Shown: positions 34,068 to 43,037 of the stretch, in pieces
Numbering within the stretch: the first letter of the stretch is position 1
Layout: every line of letters begins with the position of its first letter
NCBI GenBank assembly: GCA_949290645.1
Contig: CASESG010000001.1
Span: forward strand, 69,104 to 133,103
DNA length: 64,000 nucleotides
Direction of reading: 5' to 3'
DNA from: an uncultured Bacillota bacterium
GTDB taxonomy: Bacteria > Bacillota_I > Bacilli_A > RFN20 > CAG-288
Position numbers and translations under genes: made by a program
The notes under the pieces: model-generated
The model's database searches: none
The model's input: the letters and a program-made list of their open reading frames with translations, nothing else
Told to the model about the DNA's origin: nothing

Positions 34068-35924
34068 CTAGAAGAGCTCCTTTCTTCCCGTATAGAGGTC
34101 GTAATAGGCCCCCTTGAGCTTCAACAGCTCCTCTTGCCTTCCTCTTTCGATGATCGTCCCGTGGTCGAGGACCAGGATCTCGTCGGCATCGCCGATGGTG
34201 CTGAGACGATGGGCGATGACCAGGACCGAGCGCTGCTTCATCAAGGCCATGAGGCCTTCGTGGATCAACTTCTCGCTGCGCGTGTCGATGTTGCTCGTCG
34301 CCTCGTCCAGGATCAGGACCGGAGGCTTGTTGAGAGAGGCCCTTGTCAGCCCCAGAAGCTGTCTCTGTCCTTCCGAGAGGTTGGCCCCGTCGTCATAGAG
34401 CATCGTGTCATAGCCCTCCGGAAGGCGAGAGATGAAGCTGTCGGCATGGGAGGATTCGCTGGCCTTCTTGATCTCCTCGTCGGTGGAATGGCGGCGGACA
34501 TAGCGGATGTTGTCCTTCACGGTCCCGGTGAAGAGGTGCGTGTCCTGGGTGACCATCGAAAGGGCTCTTCTCAGGGAGGAGAGCTCGATGTCACGGATGT
34601 CGATCCCGTCGTAGGTGATCTTTCCCGAGTCGATCGGATAGAAGCGGGCCAGGAGGGAGATGATCGTCGTCTTCCCGGCCCCGGTGGTACCGACGAAGGC
34701 GACCTTCTTTCCCGGATGAACCTCGAAGGAGATGTCCTTCAGGATCTCCTTTCCGGGGACGTAGGAGAAGTGAACCTTGTCGAAGACGATCCTTCCTTCC
34801 AGAAGGATTCTCTCTCCTTCGGGAGTCTTCCAGCAATAGCGCTTCTGGAAGTCCTCCTCGTCGGAGATCTTGAAGAGCTCGACCTTGCCGAGGTTTTCCT
34901 CTTCCTTCTCGTCCAGGAAGGAGAAAATCCTCTCGGCACCGGCGCTGGCGGAGAGAATGGAGTTGAGATGCTGGGTGAAGAAGTTGAAGGGCTGACAGGA
35001 GGTCCTGACGAAGACCAGGTAGGAGGAGAGGCCACCAAGGCCGGTCGCAATCCAGCCGTTGGCCAGGAAGATCGCCCCGACCACCGCACTGACGGAAAAG
35101 TTGAGATAGCTCAGGGAGACGAAGATGGGGATGTTGAGCTGGGTGAAGAAGAAGGCTTTCTCGCTGGCTTTCCTCCAGCTCTCGTTGCCCTGCAAAAATC
35201 GCTTCCGACTTTCTTCCTCATGAGAGAAGGCCTTGATGACCTTGACACCGAGGATGTCTTCCTCGACCCTGGCATTGACTTCCGAGAGGGCGACCTGCTG
35301 GGACTTGAAATATTTCTGGGCCTTGTGCGAATCCAGGAACATGAAGAAGAACATCAGGAGGATGAAGACCACGACGATCAGGGAGAGATAGAAGTTGATC
35401 AAGAACAGGGAGACGATCGTCCCGACGATGTTGCTCAGGGAGAGGACGATGTTGGCGAAGGAATCGTTCATCGCCATCACCAGGGCATCGACGTCGTTGG
35501 TGAAGTAGGTCATGATCTCTCCGTGGGTGTGGCGGTCGAAGTAGGGGATAGGAATCCTCTGCACCTTGGCCATCAACTCCTTTCGGATCTGATAGAGGAC
35601 CTTCTGGGTGAGACGGACCATGATCTGCATGTAGAGGACGTTTGAAATCACTCCGAAGAGATAGATCCCGACAAGGAGTCCGCACTGCTTGTAGAGGGTG
35701 GAGAGATTCTCCTCCAGGGGAAGCAGGTCGAGATTCTCCTCCAAGGTGTGGATGACCCAGTTTCCGGAGAGATAGGTTCCCAGGATGTTGCAGGCGCTGG
35801 AACAGACGGCAAGGACACAGACCAGAATCAAAAGGAAGAGCTGCGGTCCCTTGAAGTAGGAGAAGAGACGGCGCATCGTCTGGAAGAAGTTCTTTGGCCG
35901 TGCGCGATTCAGCATTGCGGGCAT
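34068..35924 (-). CDS. Heterodimeric ABC exporter, subunit with canonical site
   Basis: A 618-residue TM-plus-NBD half-transporter: six TM helices in residues 20-330 and an ATPase domain with Walker A GTTGAGKTT, signature LSEGQRQLL, Walker B VLILDEATSNID and switch His in IAHRLS. The catalytic Glu is present. The start follows AAGGAGG and overlaps the partner gene by 16 bases. Together the pair fits the TM287/288-LmrCD-BmrCD type of multidrug or lipid exporter. Substrate unknown. Confidence 0.92.
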   Translation of the reverse strand: MPAMLNRARPKNFFQTMRRLFSYFKGPQLFLLILVCVLAVCSSACNILGTYLSGNWVIHTLEENLDLLPLEENLSTLYKQCGLLVGIYLFGVISNVLYMQIMVRLTQKVLYQIRKELMAKVQRIPIPYFDRHTHGEIMTYFTNDVDALVMAMNDSFANIVLSLSNIVGTIVSLFLINFYLSLIVVVFILLMFFFMFLDSHKAQKYFKSQQVALSEVNARVEEDILGVKVIKAFSHEEESRKRFLQGNESWRKASEKAFFFTQLNIPIFVSLSYLNFSVSAVVGAIFLANGWIATGLGGLSSYLVFVRTSCQPFNFFTQHLNSILSASAGAERIFSFLDEKEEENLGKVELFKISDEEDFQKRYCWKTPEGERILLEGRIVFDKVHFSYVPGKEILKDISFEVHPGKKVAFVGTTGAGKTTIISLLARFYPIDSGKITYDGIDIRDIELSSLRRALSMVTQDTHLFTGTVKDNIRYVRRHSTDEEIKKASESSHADSFISRLPEGYDTMLYDDGANLSEGQRQLLGLTRASLNKPPVLILDEATSNIDTRSEKLIHEGLMALMKQRSVLVIAHRLSTIGDADEILVLDHGTIIERGRQEELLKLKGAYYDLYTGRKELF

Positions 35925-37693
35925 GTCGTTTCCTCCTTCTGCAGAGAGGCGATGTCCCTATAGATGTCATCTTGCTTGAGCAGTTCCTCGTTTGTCCCGA
36001 AGCCGTGGACTCTTCCCTCGTCCAGGACCAGGATCTTGTCCGCATCCTTGATGGTGGAGACCTTCTGGGCGATGACGATCGTGGTCATCTTGGGAAGCCT
36101 TGTCCGCAGGTTCTCCTTCAATTTCCTCTCCGTCAGCCGGTCCAGGGCCGAGAAGGAATCGTCGAGGATCAAGACCTTGGGATGCCTCAGAAGAGAGCGG
36201 GCGATGCAAAGCCTCTGCCTCTGTCCGCCGGAGACGTTGCTTCCGCCCTGCCCGATCGGAGTGTCCAGCCCCAGGGGAAGGGAGTTCATCACGAAGTCCT
36301 TGGCACAGCTGATGTCCAGGGCCTCGAGCATCTCCTCTGTCGTCGCGTTCTTGTCGCCCCAGAGGAGATTGTCCCGGATCGTCCCGGAGAAGAGACGGGG
36401 ATTCTGGAAACAGATGGAAAGGCTCTCTCGCAAGGCGGAGATTTTGTATTTCCGGATATCCTCTCCGCCCAAGAGAATCCTTCCCTCATCGACGTCATAG
36501 AAGCGCTCCAACAGGTGAATCAGGGTCGTCTTGCTGCTTCCGGTCTGTCCGATCACGCCGAGGAACTCCCCTTCCTTGAGGGAGAAGGAGACGTTCTCCA
36601 GAGTATATTTCCCTTCCTTCCCGTAGCGGAAGGAGACGTTCTCGAAGGAGAGAGAGCCCTCTTTCACTTCCGTCAATGTCCCGTCGTCCTTGATCTCACT
36701 CTCTGTCTCCATCACCTCCTTGATGCGCTCCAGGGAAGCCTCGGAGCGGGTGAAGGAGAGGAAGACGTTGCTGACTATGTTGAGCGAGGCCAGAAGCTGG
36801 GCGACATAGCTCAAGAAGGAAGCCATGTCGTTGATGAAGTCGGCATCCTTTGCCGTCAAGGAAAGATTGCCTCCAATCAGAAGAATGCCGATCGTACAGG
36901 AATAGGTCATGAACTGCATCACGGCTTGATTGTAGGCAATGAATCCCAAAGACCTCTTGCTGGCCGTGGCGAGATTCTCGTTGACGACATGGAACTTCTC
37001 GTTCTCGTACTCGCCCTTGTCGTTGGCTCGGATCAATTTCATGGCGATCAGGCTCTCCTGGGTGACGCGGTTGATGCTGTCGAGACTTCTCTGGACCTTG
37101 AGGAAACGGGGCCTGGCCTGGATGGTCAGGAAGACCAGGATGGCGGCCATGATGGGCAGGATGATGGCAAAGACGATCGAGAGACGGGCGGACATCGTGA
37201 TGGCGAAGGCCAGGGCGAAGACAAGCTGGATCGGAGAGCGAAGCAGGGGGCGCATCACCTGGCAGCAGGTGTCGGACACGATCTGGATGTCGTTTGTCAG
37301 CCTTGTCACCAGGGAGTTCATGCGGAAGCCGTCGATGTTGCGGAAAGAATAGGACTGGATCTTTTCGTACTCGGCCTTTCTCAGCTCATAGCCAAGACCT
37401 CTTCCGGTCTTGGCCGTGTAGCGGGCGGTGATGATTCCAAGGGCCAAGGCGATCAGGGCGAAGAGGACCATCACCCCGCCCAGCATCAGGACAAAGGGAA
37501 GGTCGAGGCGATAGAGGACCTTCTCTCCCTCCTGATAGCGGGTCAGGCCGTTGTCGAGAAGGACGTTCATCAGAAAGGGGATGGAAATCTCCAAGGCGCA
37601 TTCGAAGACGATGGCGAAGCAGGCCAGGAAGAGTTCTTTCTTATGGGGGCGGAGATAGGTCCAGAGGCGGAATTTCATCTGAGCGGAGTTCAT
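35909..37693 (-). CDS. Heterodimeric ABC exporter, subunit with degenerate site
   Basis: A half-transporter of about 594 residues. Its Walker A is GQTGSSKTT, the signature is VSGGQRQRL, and the Walker B is VLILDDSFSALD, where Asp replaces the catalytic Glu; the switch position reads IAQKVS, lacking His. These changes mark the degenerate half of an asymmetric exporter. The ATG at 37693 was chosen because the TM region begins soon after; Met at 37678 is the other choice. Neither has a ribosome site. TGCCACAAT ends eight bases before the ATG, hinting at a leaderless transcript. It is divergent from rubrerythrin. Confidence 0.9.
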   Translation of the reverse strand: MNSAQMKFRLWTYLRPHKKELFLACFAIVFECALEISIPFLMNVLLDNGLTRYQEGEKVLYRLDLPFVLMLGGVMVLFALIALALGIITARYTAKTGRGLGYELRKAEYEKIQSYSFRNIDGFRMNSLVTRLTNDIQIVSDTCCQVMRPLLRSPIQLVFALAFAITMSARLSIVFAIILPIMAAILVFLTIQARPRFLKVQRSLDSINRVTQESLIAMKLIRANDKGEYENEKFHVVNENLATASKRSLGFIAYNQAVMQFMTYSCTIGILLIGGNLSLTAKDADFINDMASFLSYVAQLLASLNIVSNVFLSFTRSEASLERIKEVMETESEIKDDGTLTEVKEGSLSFENVSFRYGKEGKYTLENVSFSLKEGEFLGVIGQTGSSKTTLIHLLERFYDVDEGRILLGGEDIRKYKISALRESLSICFQNPRLFSGTIRDNLLWGDKNATTEEMLEALDISCAKDFVMNSLPLGLDTPIGQGGSNVSGGQRQRLCIARSLLRHPKVLILDDSFSALDRLTERKLKENLRTRLPKMTTIVIAQKVSTIKDADKILVLDEGRVHGFGTNEELLKQDDIYRDIASLQKEETTCPQC

Positions 37694-37791
37694 TTGGAAA
37701 CATTGTGGCACAGCTTTTCCCCATCTGCAAAGGAATTGCGAAGAAAGTTCCTTCTTCGACAAGCGTATCTATGGCGCACACTTTCGGAAGA

Positions 37792-37800
37792 TGCTATACT
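37792..37800 (+). promoter_or_regulatory. Extended -10 promoter of rubrerythrin
   Basis: TGCTATACT, an extended -10 element, lies 28 bases before the start codon, with no clear -35. Confidence 0.45.
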
Positions 37801-37828
37801 TATCTAAGTTCACGGAGGTTTCAAAACG

Positions 37829-38383
37829 ATGAAAGATTTGAAGGGAACACAGACGGAGAAGAATCTTCAGGCTGCCTTTGCCGGAGAGAGCCAGGCCCAT
37901 ACCAAGTATCGCTACTACGCTTCGGTTGCCGCCAAGGAAGGACACAAGGAGTTTTCCGAGCTCTTCTTGGAGACGGCCCTGAACGAGATGGAGCATGCGG
38001 AGCTCTGGTTCAAATATCTCCACGGCGGATCCATCCCGACGACGGAAGTCAACCTCGAGGATGCCGCCGCCGGCGAGAACTATGAGCACACCGAGATGTA
38101 TCCGGAATTCGCCCGCGTCGCTCGCGAGGAAGGATTCCCCGAGATCGCGGCCAAGTTCGAGATGGTCGGAAAGATCGAGTCTCGCCACGAAGCCCGCTAC
38201 AAGGCTCTCCTGGAAGCCCTCAAGACGGACAAGCTCGTCATCAAGGAAGGCGTTGTCGTCGTCTTCAAGTGCCAGGTCTGCGGACACATCCACGTCGGTG
38301 CCACGGCTCCGAAGGTCTGCCCGGTCTGCGGCCACAAGAATTCCTTCCTTCCCGAGACCCTCTACTACGATTGGAAGGCCTGA
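37829..38383 (+). CDS. rbr: Rubrerythrin
   Basis: A 184-residue non-haem iron protein. The N-terminal four-helix domain carries Glu/His ligands (FAGESQAH, NEMEHAELW, and EAARVAREEG/KIESRHEARY-type helices); the C-terminal rubredoxin-like domain has two CxxCGH motifs (CQVCGH and CPVCGH). It reduces hydrogen peroxide in anaerobes (family knowledge), which fits an anaerobic lifestyle. The start is preceded by CGGAGGT. It is monocistronic and followed by a terminator. Confidence 0.96.
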   Translation: MKDLKGTQTEKNLQAAFAGESQAHTKYRYYASVAAKEGHKEFSELFLETALNEMEHAELWFKYLHGGSIPTTEVNLEDAAAGENYEHTEMYPEFARVAREEGFPEIAAKFEMVGKIESRHEARYKALLEALKTDKLVIKEGVVVVFKCQVCGHIHVGATAPKVCPVCGHKNSFLPETLYYDWKA

Positions 38384-38396
38384 GCAGAGACGCTCT

Positions 38397-38423
38397 GCCG
38401 GCGGAGAAATCCGCCGGCTTTTT
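38397..38423 (+). terminator. Intrinsic terminator after rubrerythrin
   Basis: GCCGGCGGA (38397-38405) pairs with TCCGCCGGC (38410-38418), followed by five T. Confidence 0.9.
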
Positions 38424-38511
38424 CTTTCTCGAAAAAAGGCTTTCCGGTCCTCTCCCTTTGGCGGCAAGGGAAGCCAACGGGCTTTAGAATGCCACCGAGG
38501 CAGGACGAAAC

Positions 38512-38793
38512 ATGGGCATGAACGAGAAACGGAAGAAGCGGGGCCTTGTGTGGCCGAAAAGGGAAAGGCGCATCTTTGTGATTCGCCACTGGAGCGAGAA
38601 TCTCGTCCTGGACGATTTCATCTTCTCCCTGGATCACTCCATCGACAGCATCACGGTGGCACCGGGGACGACGATTTGCGTCATGGCGAAATACGCCGGA
38701 GGCTTCATCCTGGAGCAAGGAGGACAGCTCATCGCTCCCAATCTGGTCAAGTGCAATTCCATCATCCTCCCCAAAGGGGCGAAGGCCTATTGA
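38512..38793 (+). CDS. Small unknown protein
   Basis: A 93-residue protein. The first 20 residues are basic (MNEKRKKRGLVWPKRERR), followed by short beta-strand patterns (IFVIRHW, ITVAPGTTICVMAKYAG, GGFILEQGGQLI). No family recognised. A start at the first ATG or at Met3 (38518) is possible; the ribosome site is weak. Codon usage resembles its neighbours, which supports it as a real gene, but nothing in context indicates a role. Confidence 0.5.
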   Translation: MGMNEKRKKRGLVWPKRERRIFVIRHWSENLVLDDFIFSLDHSIDSITVAPGTTICVMAKYAGGFILEQGGQLIAPNLVKCNSIILPKGAKAY

Positions 38794-39249
38794 CCGTCTT
38801 TGAGACTCACGGAGAACGGTTGGTTCGGGGAAAACGACTACAAGCGGAACGGGACGATCTCCGCAGGTGAGGACTGTCTCATCGACGCGCCGTTGGTCGT
38901 CCTGAAACTCCCGTTGGGGGAAAGGCGCTTTCTTGAGGAGGCTTCCGACCGAATCGCTTCTCTTGGGCCGGAAGTGACGCCAGACGGCGCTCCTTTCCTT
39001 TTGCGTGACGGATTCGCATCTCGCCTTGTTCCCTGCGAGAGGCGTTTTTTGCTTCCTTGCTTTTTGGAGGGCTTCTTAAAAAAGCCCTTTCATAAGAGAA
39101 TGATTCTTTCATATTTGCTTATTTGTCTTGAAAAATTTCGATAAATACGAGATGAATTGTAAAATGTTCAAAAGAATTCCGATTTCTCAATGTAAGTGCT
39201 ATCATATTCATAGTTTCGCTTTTGTCTTGAACAAGAAAGGAGAAGAACG
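38794..39249 (+). other. Intergenic region, promoter side of the Lrp-like gene
   Basis: A 456-base gap. An open frame at 38800-39144 has no ribosome site and an unnatural composition, so I do not call it. GC falls sharply after 39090. TGCTATCAT at 39197-39205 could be the extended -10 box for the downstream gene, whose start has an AAAGGAG site. Confidence 0.5.
39068..39091 (+). terminator. Weak terminator-like hairpin
   Basis: AGGGCTT (39068-39074) pairs with AAGCCCT (39082-39088), followed by a short T stretch. Confidence 0.4.
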
Positions 39250-40443
39250 ATGGAAAAGCAAAAGCAGTATCGCATCGGGACCGACGAGCAGCAGTCCTAT
39301 CTCGACGACTACAATTTCGCTCCGCGGGGCTATGGCTTCTTGGAACCGGGAATCGTCGCATCCGATTCCAATGAATTCGTTTCCTTCAACATCGCCAAGT
39401 CCTTCTATCAGGTCTATCCGGAAGTCTTCAATCTCGGCTATGTGGAGAAGGTGACCGGAATCAAGAAGGAAGAGGCGAAGAAGAGACTTTCGAAGATGTA
39501 CCGCGAGCATGAGATGATGCTGGTCTACAACCCTGCTGTCTCGATCATGGGCTTTGGCCTCTACTACTGGATCGTCAAGCTGAAGAAGACGGCGACCAAG
39601 GAAGAGCGGGAGAGGCTGAGCCAATGGTTCCAGGACAACGACCAGATCTGCACAGGCTACATGATGGAAGAGGGCGGGGACTTCGACTACTTCAATGGAA
39701 ATCACATGCGCAACATCGATAATCTCGTCGCTGGCGTCCTCGACAAGTTCAAGAATCAGGACTTCATCGAATACGTCCACCTCTGTCCGATTCGCCGCTG
39801 CGTCCGCGAGAGCCATGTCAATCAGTTCGACAGCAAGAAGGACTATCGCCGCTATCTCTGGAGTCAGGAGCAGATGAGGAACGTCATGAAGTTCCAGAAG
39901 AAGATGGACAAGGACGACTTTGCCATCATCGATGCCCTGAACAACACCAAGAGCATCGGAGACATGTTCGACTTCGATGTCCTCTCCAAGCTTTCGGGCC
40001 TGGATGCCAAGGAGATGAAGAAAAACCTCTGCCAGATCGTGGACAAGGACCGTTCCATGATCCCGATGATCTACTTCAACTACATGGCCCTGGGGCTCAA
40101 GCTCCACTTCTTCGCCGTGACCCTCTTCCAGAACACGCCCACCTTCCGCTCGGAGCAGATCCTGGACGAGCTTTGCGAGGAAGAGAGCTTCTCCAACATC
40201 TTCGACATCGGCGATGCCCACCACAACTATGTCCTTGCTGCCTATGAAGACATCACCGATCTCGACAAGCTGAGGAAGAAGATCCTCAGCTATGGCGAAG
40301 TCACGGAAGTCCTTGAGGCGACCTCTCCTCGTCAGTTCCGCCGCTGGACGTGCCGTCTCGACGGTCAGAACGGATACTGGGAGGAATGCGTCTTCACGGA
40401 TGACGTCCTGCTCGACAGGACGACGGAGAAGGAGGAAAAGTAA
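39250..40443 (+). CDS. Tandem Lrp/AsnC-like regulator
   Basis: A 397-residue cytoplasmic protein that appears to contain two copies of a winged-helix plus AsnC-ligand-domain-like unit. The first unit is near residues 50-175 (YVEKVTGIKKEEAKKRLSKM, then GFGLYYWIVKLKK). The second is near 220-370 (FAIIDALNNTKSIGDMFDF, LSGLDAKEMKKNLCQI, then LKLHFFAVTLFQNTP). Each is a helix-turn-helix-like block followed by an alternating beta-alpha-beta block. It is followed after one base by the acyl-CoA synthetase alpha gene, so it probably senses a related metabolite and regulates it. The assignment is by pattern only. Confidence 0.55.
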   Translation: MEKQKQYRIGTDEQQSYLDDYNFAPRGYGFLEPGIVASDSNEFVSFNIAKSFYQVYPEVFNLGYVEKVTGIKKEEAKKRLSKMYREHEMMLVYNPAVSIMGFGLYYWIVKLKKTATKEERERLSQWFQDNDQICTGYMMEEGGDFDYFNGNHMRNIDNLVAGVLDKFKNQDFIEYVHLCPIRRCVRESHVNQFDSKKDYRRYLWSQEQMRNVMKFQKKMDKDDFAIIDALNNTKSIGDMFDFDVLSKLSGLDAKEMKKNLCQIVDKDRSMIPMIYFNYMALGLKLHFFAVTLFQNTPTFRSEQILDELCEEESFSNIFDIGDAHHNYVLAAYEDITDLDKLRKKILSYGEVTEVLEATSPRQFRRWTCRLDGQNGYWEECVFTDDVLLDRTTEKEEK

Positions 40444-40444
40444 G

Positions 40445-41842
40445 ATGAAGGTCGAGAAAGCAAGACCCTATGTCGTCAAGAATCTCCGCTATGCCCTCAA
40501 TCCCTCCTCGATTGCCATCGTCGGTGCTTCCCGCTATCCGACCAAGGTCGGAAACAAGGTCATCTACGAGCTGGTCAAGTGGGGTTATCGCGGGAAGATC
40601 TATCCGGTCAATCCGAGAGCGGACAAAATCCTCGGCTTTCCTTGTTACAAAACCCTGAGGGAGATCAAGGATCCCGTCGACCTCGTCTTCGTCGCCGTTC
40701 CGGCCCACCTCGTCTCCTCGATCGTCCAGGATGCCGTCAGCATAAAGGCCAAGATGATCGTCATCGCCACCTCCGCCTTCAAGGAGATCGGCCGGGGCGA
40801 GCTTCAGAACGAGATCACGGAATACTGCCGGAAGAACAAGCTCCCCTTGATCGGCCCAAACCTCGTCGGCATGGGCTCTCCCTACGAACATTTCAACTGC
40901 GGCTTCATCCCTTATCTCCCCGTCGAAGGCCCGGTCGCCATGATCAGCCAGTCGGGAGCGAACCTGTTGGCTGCCCTTGGAACATCCCAGGAGAGCCATT
41001 ATGGAATGTCTTTCTTTGTCGGACTTGGAAACAAAGCCGATGTCGACTTCTGTGAATTCATCGAATATGCAAACGAAGATCCGCACACCAAGTGCCTTGC
41101 CATCTACATCGAAGGCTTGGACTCCCCGGAGGCCTTCATCGATTCCTGCCAGAAGGTCGACAAGCCGATCGTCGTCATCAAGGTCGGGCGTTCGAAGATC
41201 GGAGTCAAGGCCGCCTTCGCCCACACGGCCAGCGAGAATCCCAACGGCGACGAATACTACGACATGGTGATTGAGAAGGCCGGGGCCATCCGGGCCACGA
41301 CATGGCAGGAATTCCTCGACATCTCCCTCGCCCTTGGCCTGCAGCCCCCTCTTAAGGGTGACAACATCGTCATGGTCACCAACGGCGGCGGAGCGGGCCT
41401 TCTCAGCTGCGACCATTTCGAGCGGCTTGGCCTTCCGCTTCGTGAGCTGAAGCAGATCTCTCCGATGCTGGAGCAGCGCATCCGGGCCTACATGCCGATG
41501 TTCGGTTCCCCGCTCAACCCGGTCGACATTTCCGGAACGGCCTCGGTCATCCAGTACAAGGGTGCCTTCCAGCAGGCCTTCCGCGACCCGAATGTCCACG
41601 GCGTCTTGGGGGCCATCTGCCCGACGGCGGTCACCGATGTCATGGGTACGGCCAAGGCAGCGGTCGAGGTCTACGAGTCCTGCAAGGAGCTCGGAAAGCC
41701 TTTCCTCATGATCTGCCAGGGCGGTGCGGAGTGCCGGGATGCCATCCTCTATCTCCGAGACCATCAGATCCCGGCCTATCCGACGGCGGAGCAGGCGGTC
41801 AACGCGATGGTCGCTCTCTATCGCTACGGGATGAAGAAATAA
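40445..41842 (+). CDS. ADP-forming acyl/acetyl-CoA synthetase, alpha subunit only
   Basis: A 465-residue protein. Residues 1-140 form a Rossmann CoA-binding domain (SSIAIVGASRYPTKVGN, GKIYPVNP, PLIGPNLVGMGSP). The two succinyl-CoA-ligase-like domains follow (GPVAMISQSGAN; GRSKIGVKAAFAHTAS, where the His is the expected phosphorylated residue). The ATP-grasp beta part that normally completes the enzyme is neither fused nor encoded nearby. The family makes ATP and acetate from acetyl-CoA. The start at 40445 has GGAGGAAAAG upstream; the longer open frame overlaps the regulator. A strong terminator follows. Confidence 0.85.
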   Translation: MKVEKARPYVVKNLRYALNPSSIAIVGASRYPTKVGNKVIYELVKWGYRGKIYPVNPRADKILGFPCYKTLREIKDPVDLVFVAVPAHLVSSIVQDAVSIKAKMIVIATSAFKEIGRGELQNEITEYCRKNKLPLIGPNLVGMGSPYEHFNCGFIPYLPVEGPVAMISQSGANLLAALGTSQESHYGMSFFVGLGNKADVDFCEFIEYANEDPHTKCLAIYIEGLDSPEAFIDSCQKVDKPIVVIKVGRSKIGVKAAFAHTASENPNGDEYYDMVIEKAGAIRATTWQEFLDISLALGLQPPLKGDNIVMVTNGGGAGLLSCDHFERLGLPLRELKQISPMLEQRIRAYMPMFGSPLNPVDISGTASVIQYKGAFQQAFRDPNVHGVLGAICPTAVTDVMGTAKAAVEVYESCKELGKPFLMICQGGAECRDAILYLRDHQIPAYPTAEQAVNAMVALYRYGMKK

Positions 41843-41850
41843 GAGAACGA

Positions 41851-41885
41851 AGCGGGCTTCCGAAGGGAGGCCCGCTCCTTTTTTC
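41851..41885 (+). terminator. Intrinsic terminator after the CoA synthetase gene
   Basis: AGCGGGC (41851-41857) pairs with GCCCGCT (41870-41876), extended by TTCC/GGA pairing, then a T6 tract. Confidence 0.9.
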
Positions 41886-41895
41886 GCTCATGAAT

Positions 41896-41905
41896 AAAGC
41901 GCTTT
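41896..41905 (+). promoter_or_regulatory. cre-like palindrome before the LacI gene
   Basis: A perfect 10-base palindrome, AAAGCGCTTT, matches the core of the catabolite-responsive element (TGAAAGCGCTTTCA) in 11 of 14 positions. It lies 23 bases upstream of the -35 box of a CcpA-like gene, suggesting autoregulation. Confidence 0.55.
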
Positions 41906-41927
41906 CTGAAAATATTTTCATAAACCT

Positions 41928-41956
41928 TTTGCAATGTATTTTTTATCGCTTATAAT
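41928..41956 (+). promoter_or_regulatory. Strong promoter of the LacI-ezrA-nifS-thiI operon
   Basis: TTTGCA (41928-41933), a 17-base T-rich spacer and consensus TATAAT (41951-41956). Confidence 0.75.
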
Positions 41957-42003
41957 GATTCTATCTATGGATTCTTGGTCTTACCGGAACAGGAGGAAAA
42001 AAT

Positions 42004-43026
42004 ATGATCGATTCGAGCAAGAAGCAGCTGAACGTCAAAGATCGCGTCACCATCTATGAGGTGGCCAAGGTCGCCGGTGTCTCGCTAGCGACGGTTTCTC
42101 GTGTCATCAACAACCATCCCAATGTCACGGAGAAGACCAAGATGGCGGTCAAGGCGGCGATCGCAAGGCTGGGCTACAAGCCCTCGGCCTTGGCGCAGGG
42201 ACTTGCCAATTCAAGGAGCACGAACATCGGCATCATGATTCCTTCGACGGGCTATGCCTATGTCTCCAACATGCTCGACGGCATGATCGACATCGCCAAG
42301 ATCTACGGCTATGTCACTTCCATCTTCATCACCAAGAGGACCAAGGAAGACGCGGCCCAGGTCATCGAGTCCTTGATCAAGAGCCATGTCGACGGAGCGG
42401 TCATCTATGACGACGAGCTGGGCACGGACGAGATCCGCTCGATTCAGAACTATCACATCCCCCTGATCGTCATCGGACACGACATGTCGGGCGATTCCCT
42501 GGGCTCGATCATCATCGAGTACAAGGATCCGGTAATGGATGTCGTCAAGGAGCACATGCTGGCCGGAAACGATGACGTCTATGTCCTGGACATCGTCAAC
42601 GAGGGAAAGATGGTCGACGATATCCGCAACGGCTTGAGCGACTTCGCCGAGGCCAACGGAAAGCACATCAACCTCCTTCGCTTCAACGATTCCTACGGCT
42701 TGGTCTATGCCGGTATGAAGGAGTTCTTCCAGACGCATCGGAAGGGATATTTCGTCGCTCCGAGGGATTCCTTGGCGGCGGCGATCGTCAATGCGGCGAT
42801 TGAGAGCGGACTCCGTGTCCCGGAGGATGTCGAGGTCCTGGCGGAGATCGGATCGAAGTATTCCTACATTATCCGTCCGCAGATCTCTTCCTTCTCCATC
42901 GACATGTTCAAGGTCGGCTCGATCGCGGTCCGCATGCTGACCAAGCTTCTCAAGGACGCTTCCTCCCTCAAGGAGAAGACGTTCCGCATCCGCGCGAAGT
43001 ACAACAAGCGGGAGACGACCCGCTAG
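42004..43026 (+). CDS. LacI/GalR-family regulator, CcpA-like
   Basis: A 340-residue repressor. The HTH reads TIYEVAKVAGVSLATVSRVI at residues 16-35, with a hinge helix KPSALAQGLAN. The periplasmic-binding-protein-like core follows (NIGIMIPSTGYAYVSNMLDG). HTH and hinge are close to CcpA; the ligand-binding part is more divergent, so the effector could be HPr-Ser-P or a sugar. The start has AGGAGGAAAAAAT. Eleven bases after its stop comes ezrA. Confidence 0.85.
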   Translation: MIDSSKKQLNVKDRVTIYEVAKVAGVSLATVSRVINNHPNVTEKTKMAVKAAIARLGYKPSALAQGLANSRSTNIGIMIPSTGYAYVSNMLDGMIDIAKIYGYVTSIFITKRTKEDAAQVIESLIKSHVDGAVIYDDELGTDEIRSIQNYHIPLIVIGHDMSGDSLGSIIIEYKDPVMDVVKEHMLAGNDDVYVLDIVNEGKMVDDIRNGLSDFAEANGKHINLLRFNDSYGLVYAGMKEFFQTHRKGYFVAPRDSLAAAIVNAAIESGLRVPEDVEVLAEIGSKYSYIIRPQISSFSIDMFKVGSIAVRMLTKLLKDASSLKEKTFRIRAKYNKRETTR

Positions 43027-43037
43027 GAGGATCAGAC

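Noticed and set aside
38800-39144. A 114-codon plus frame in the gap before the Lrp-like gene
   Set aside because: No ribosome site, composition unlike neighbours, and it crosses a terminator-like hairpin.
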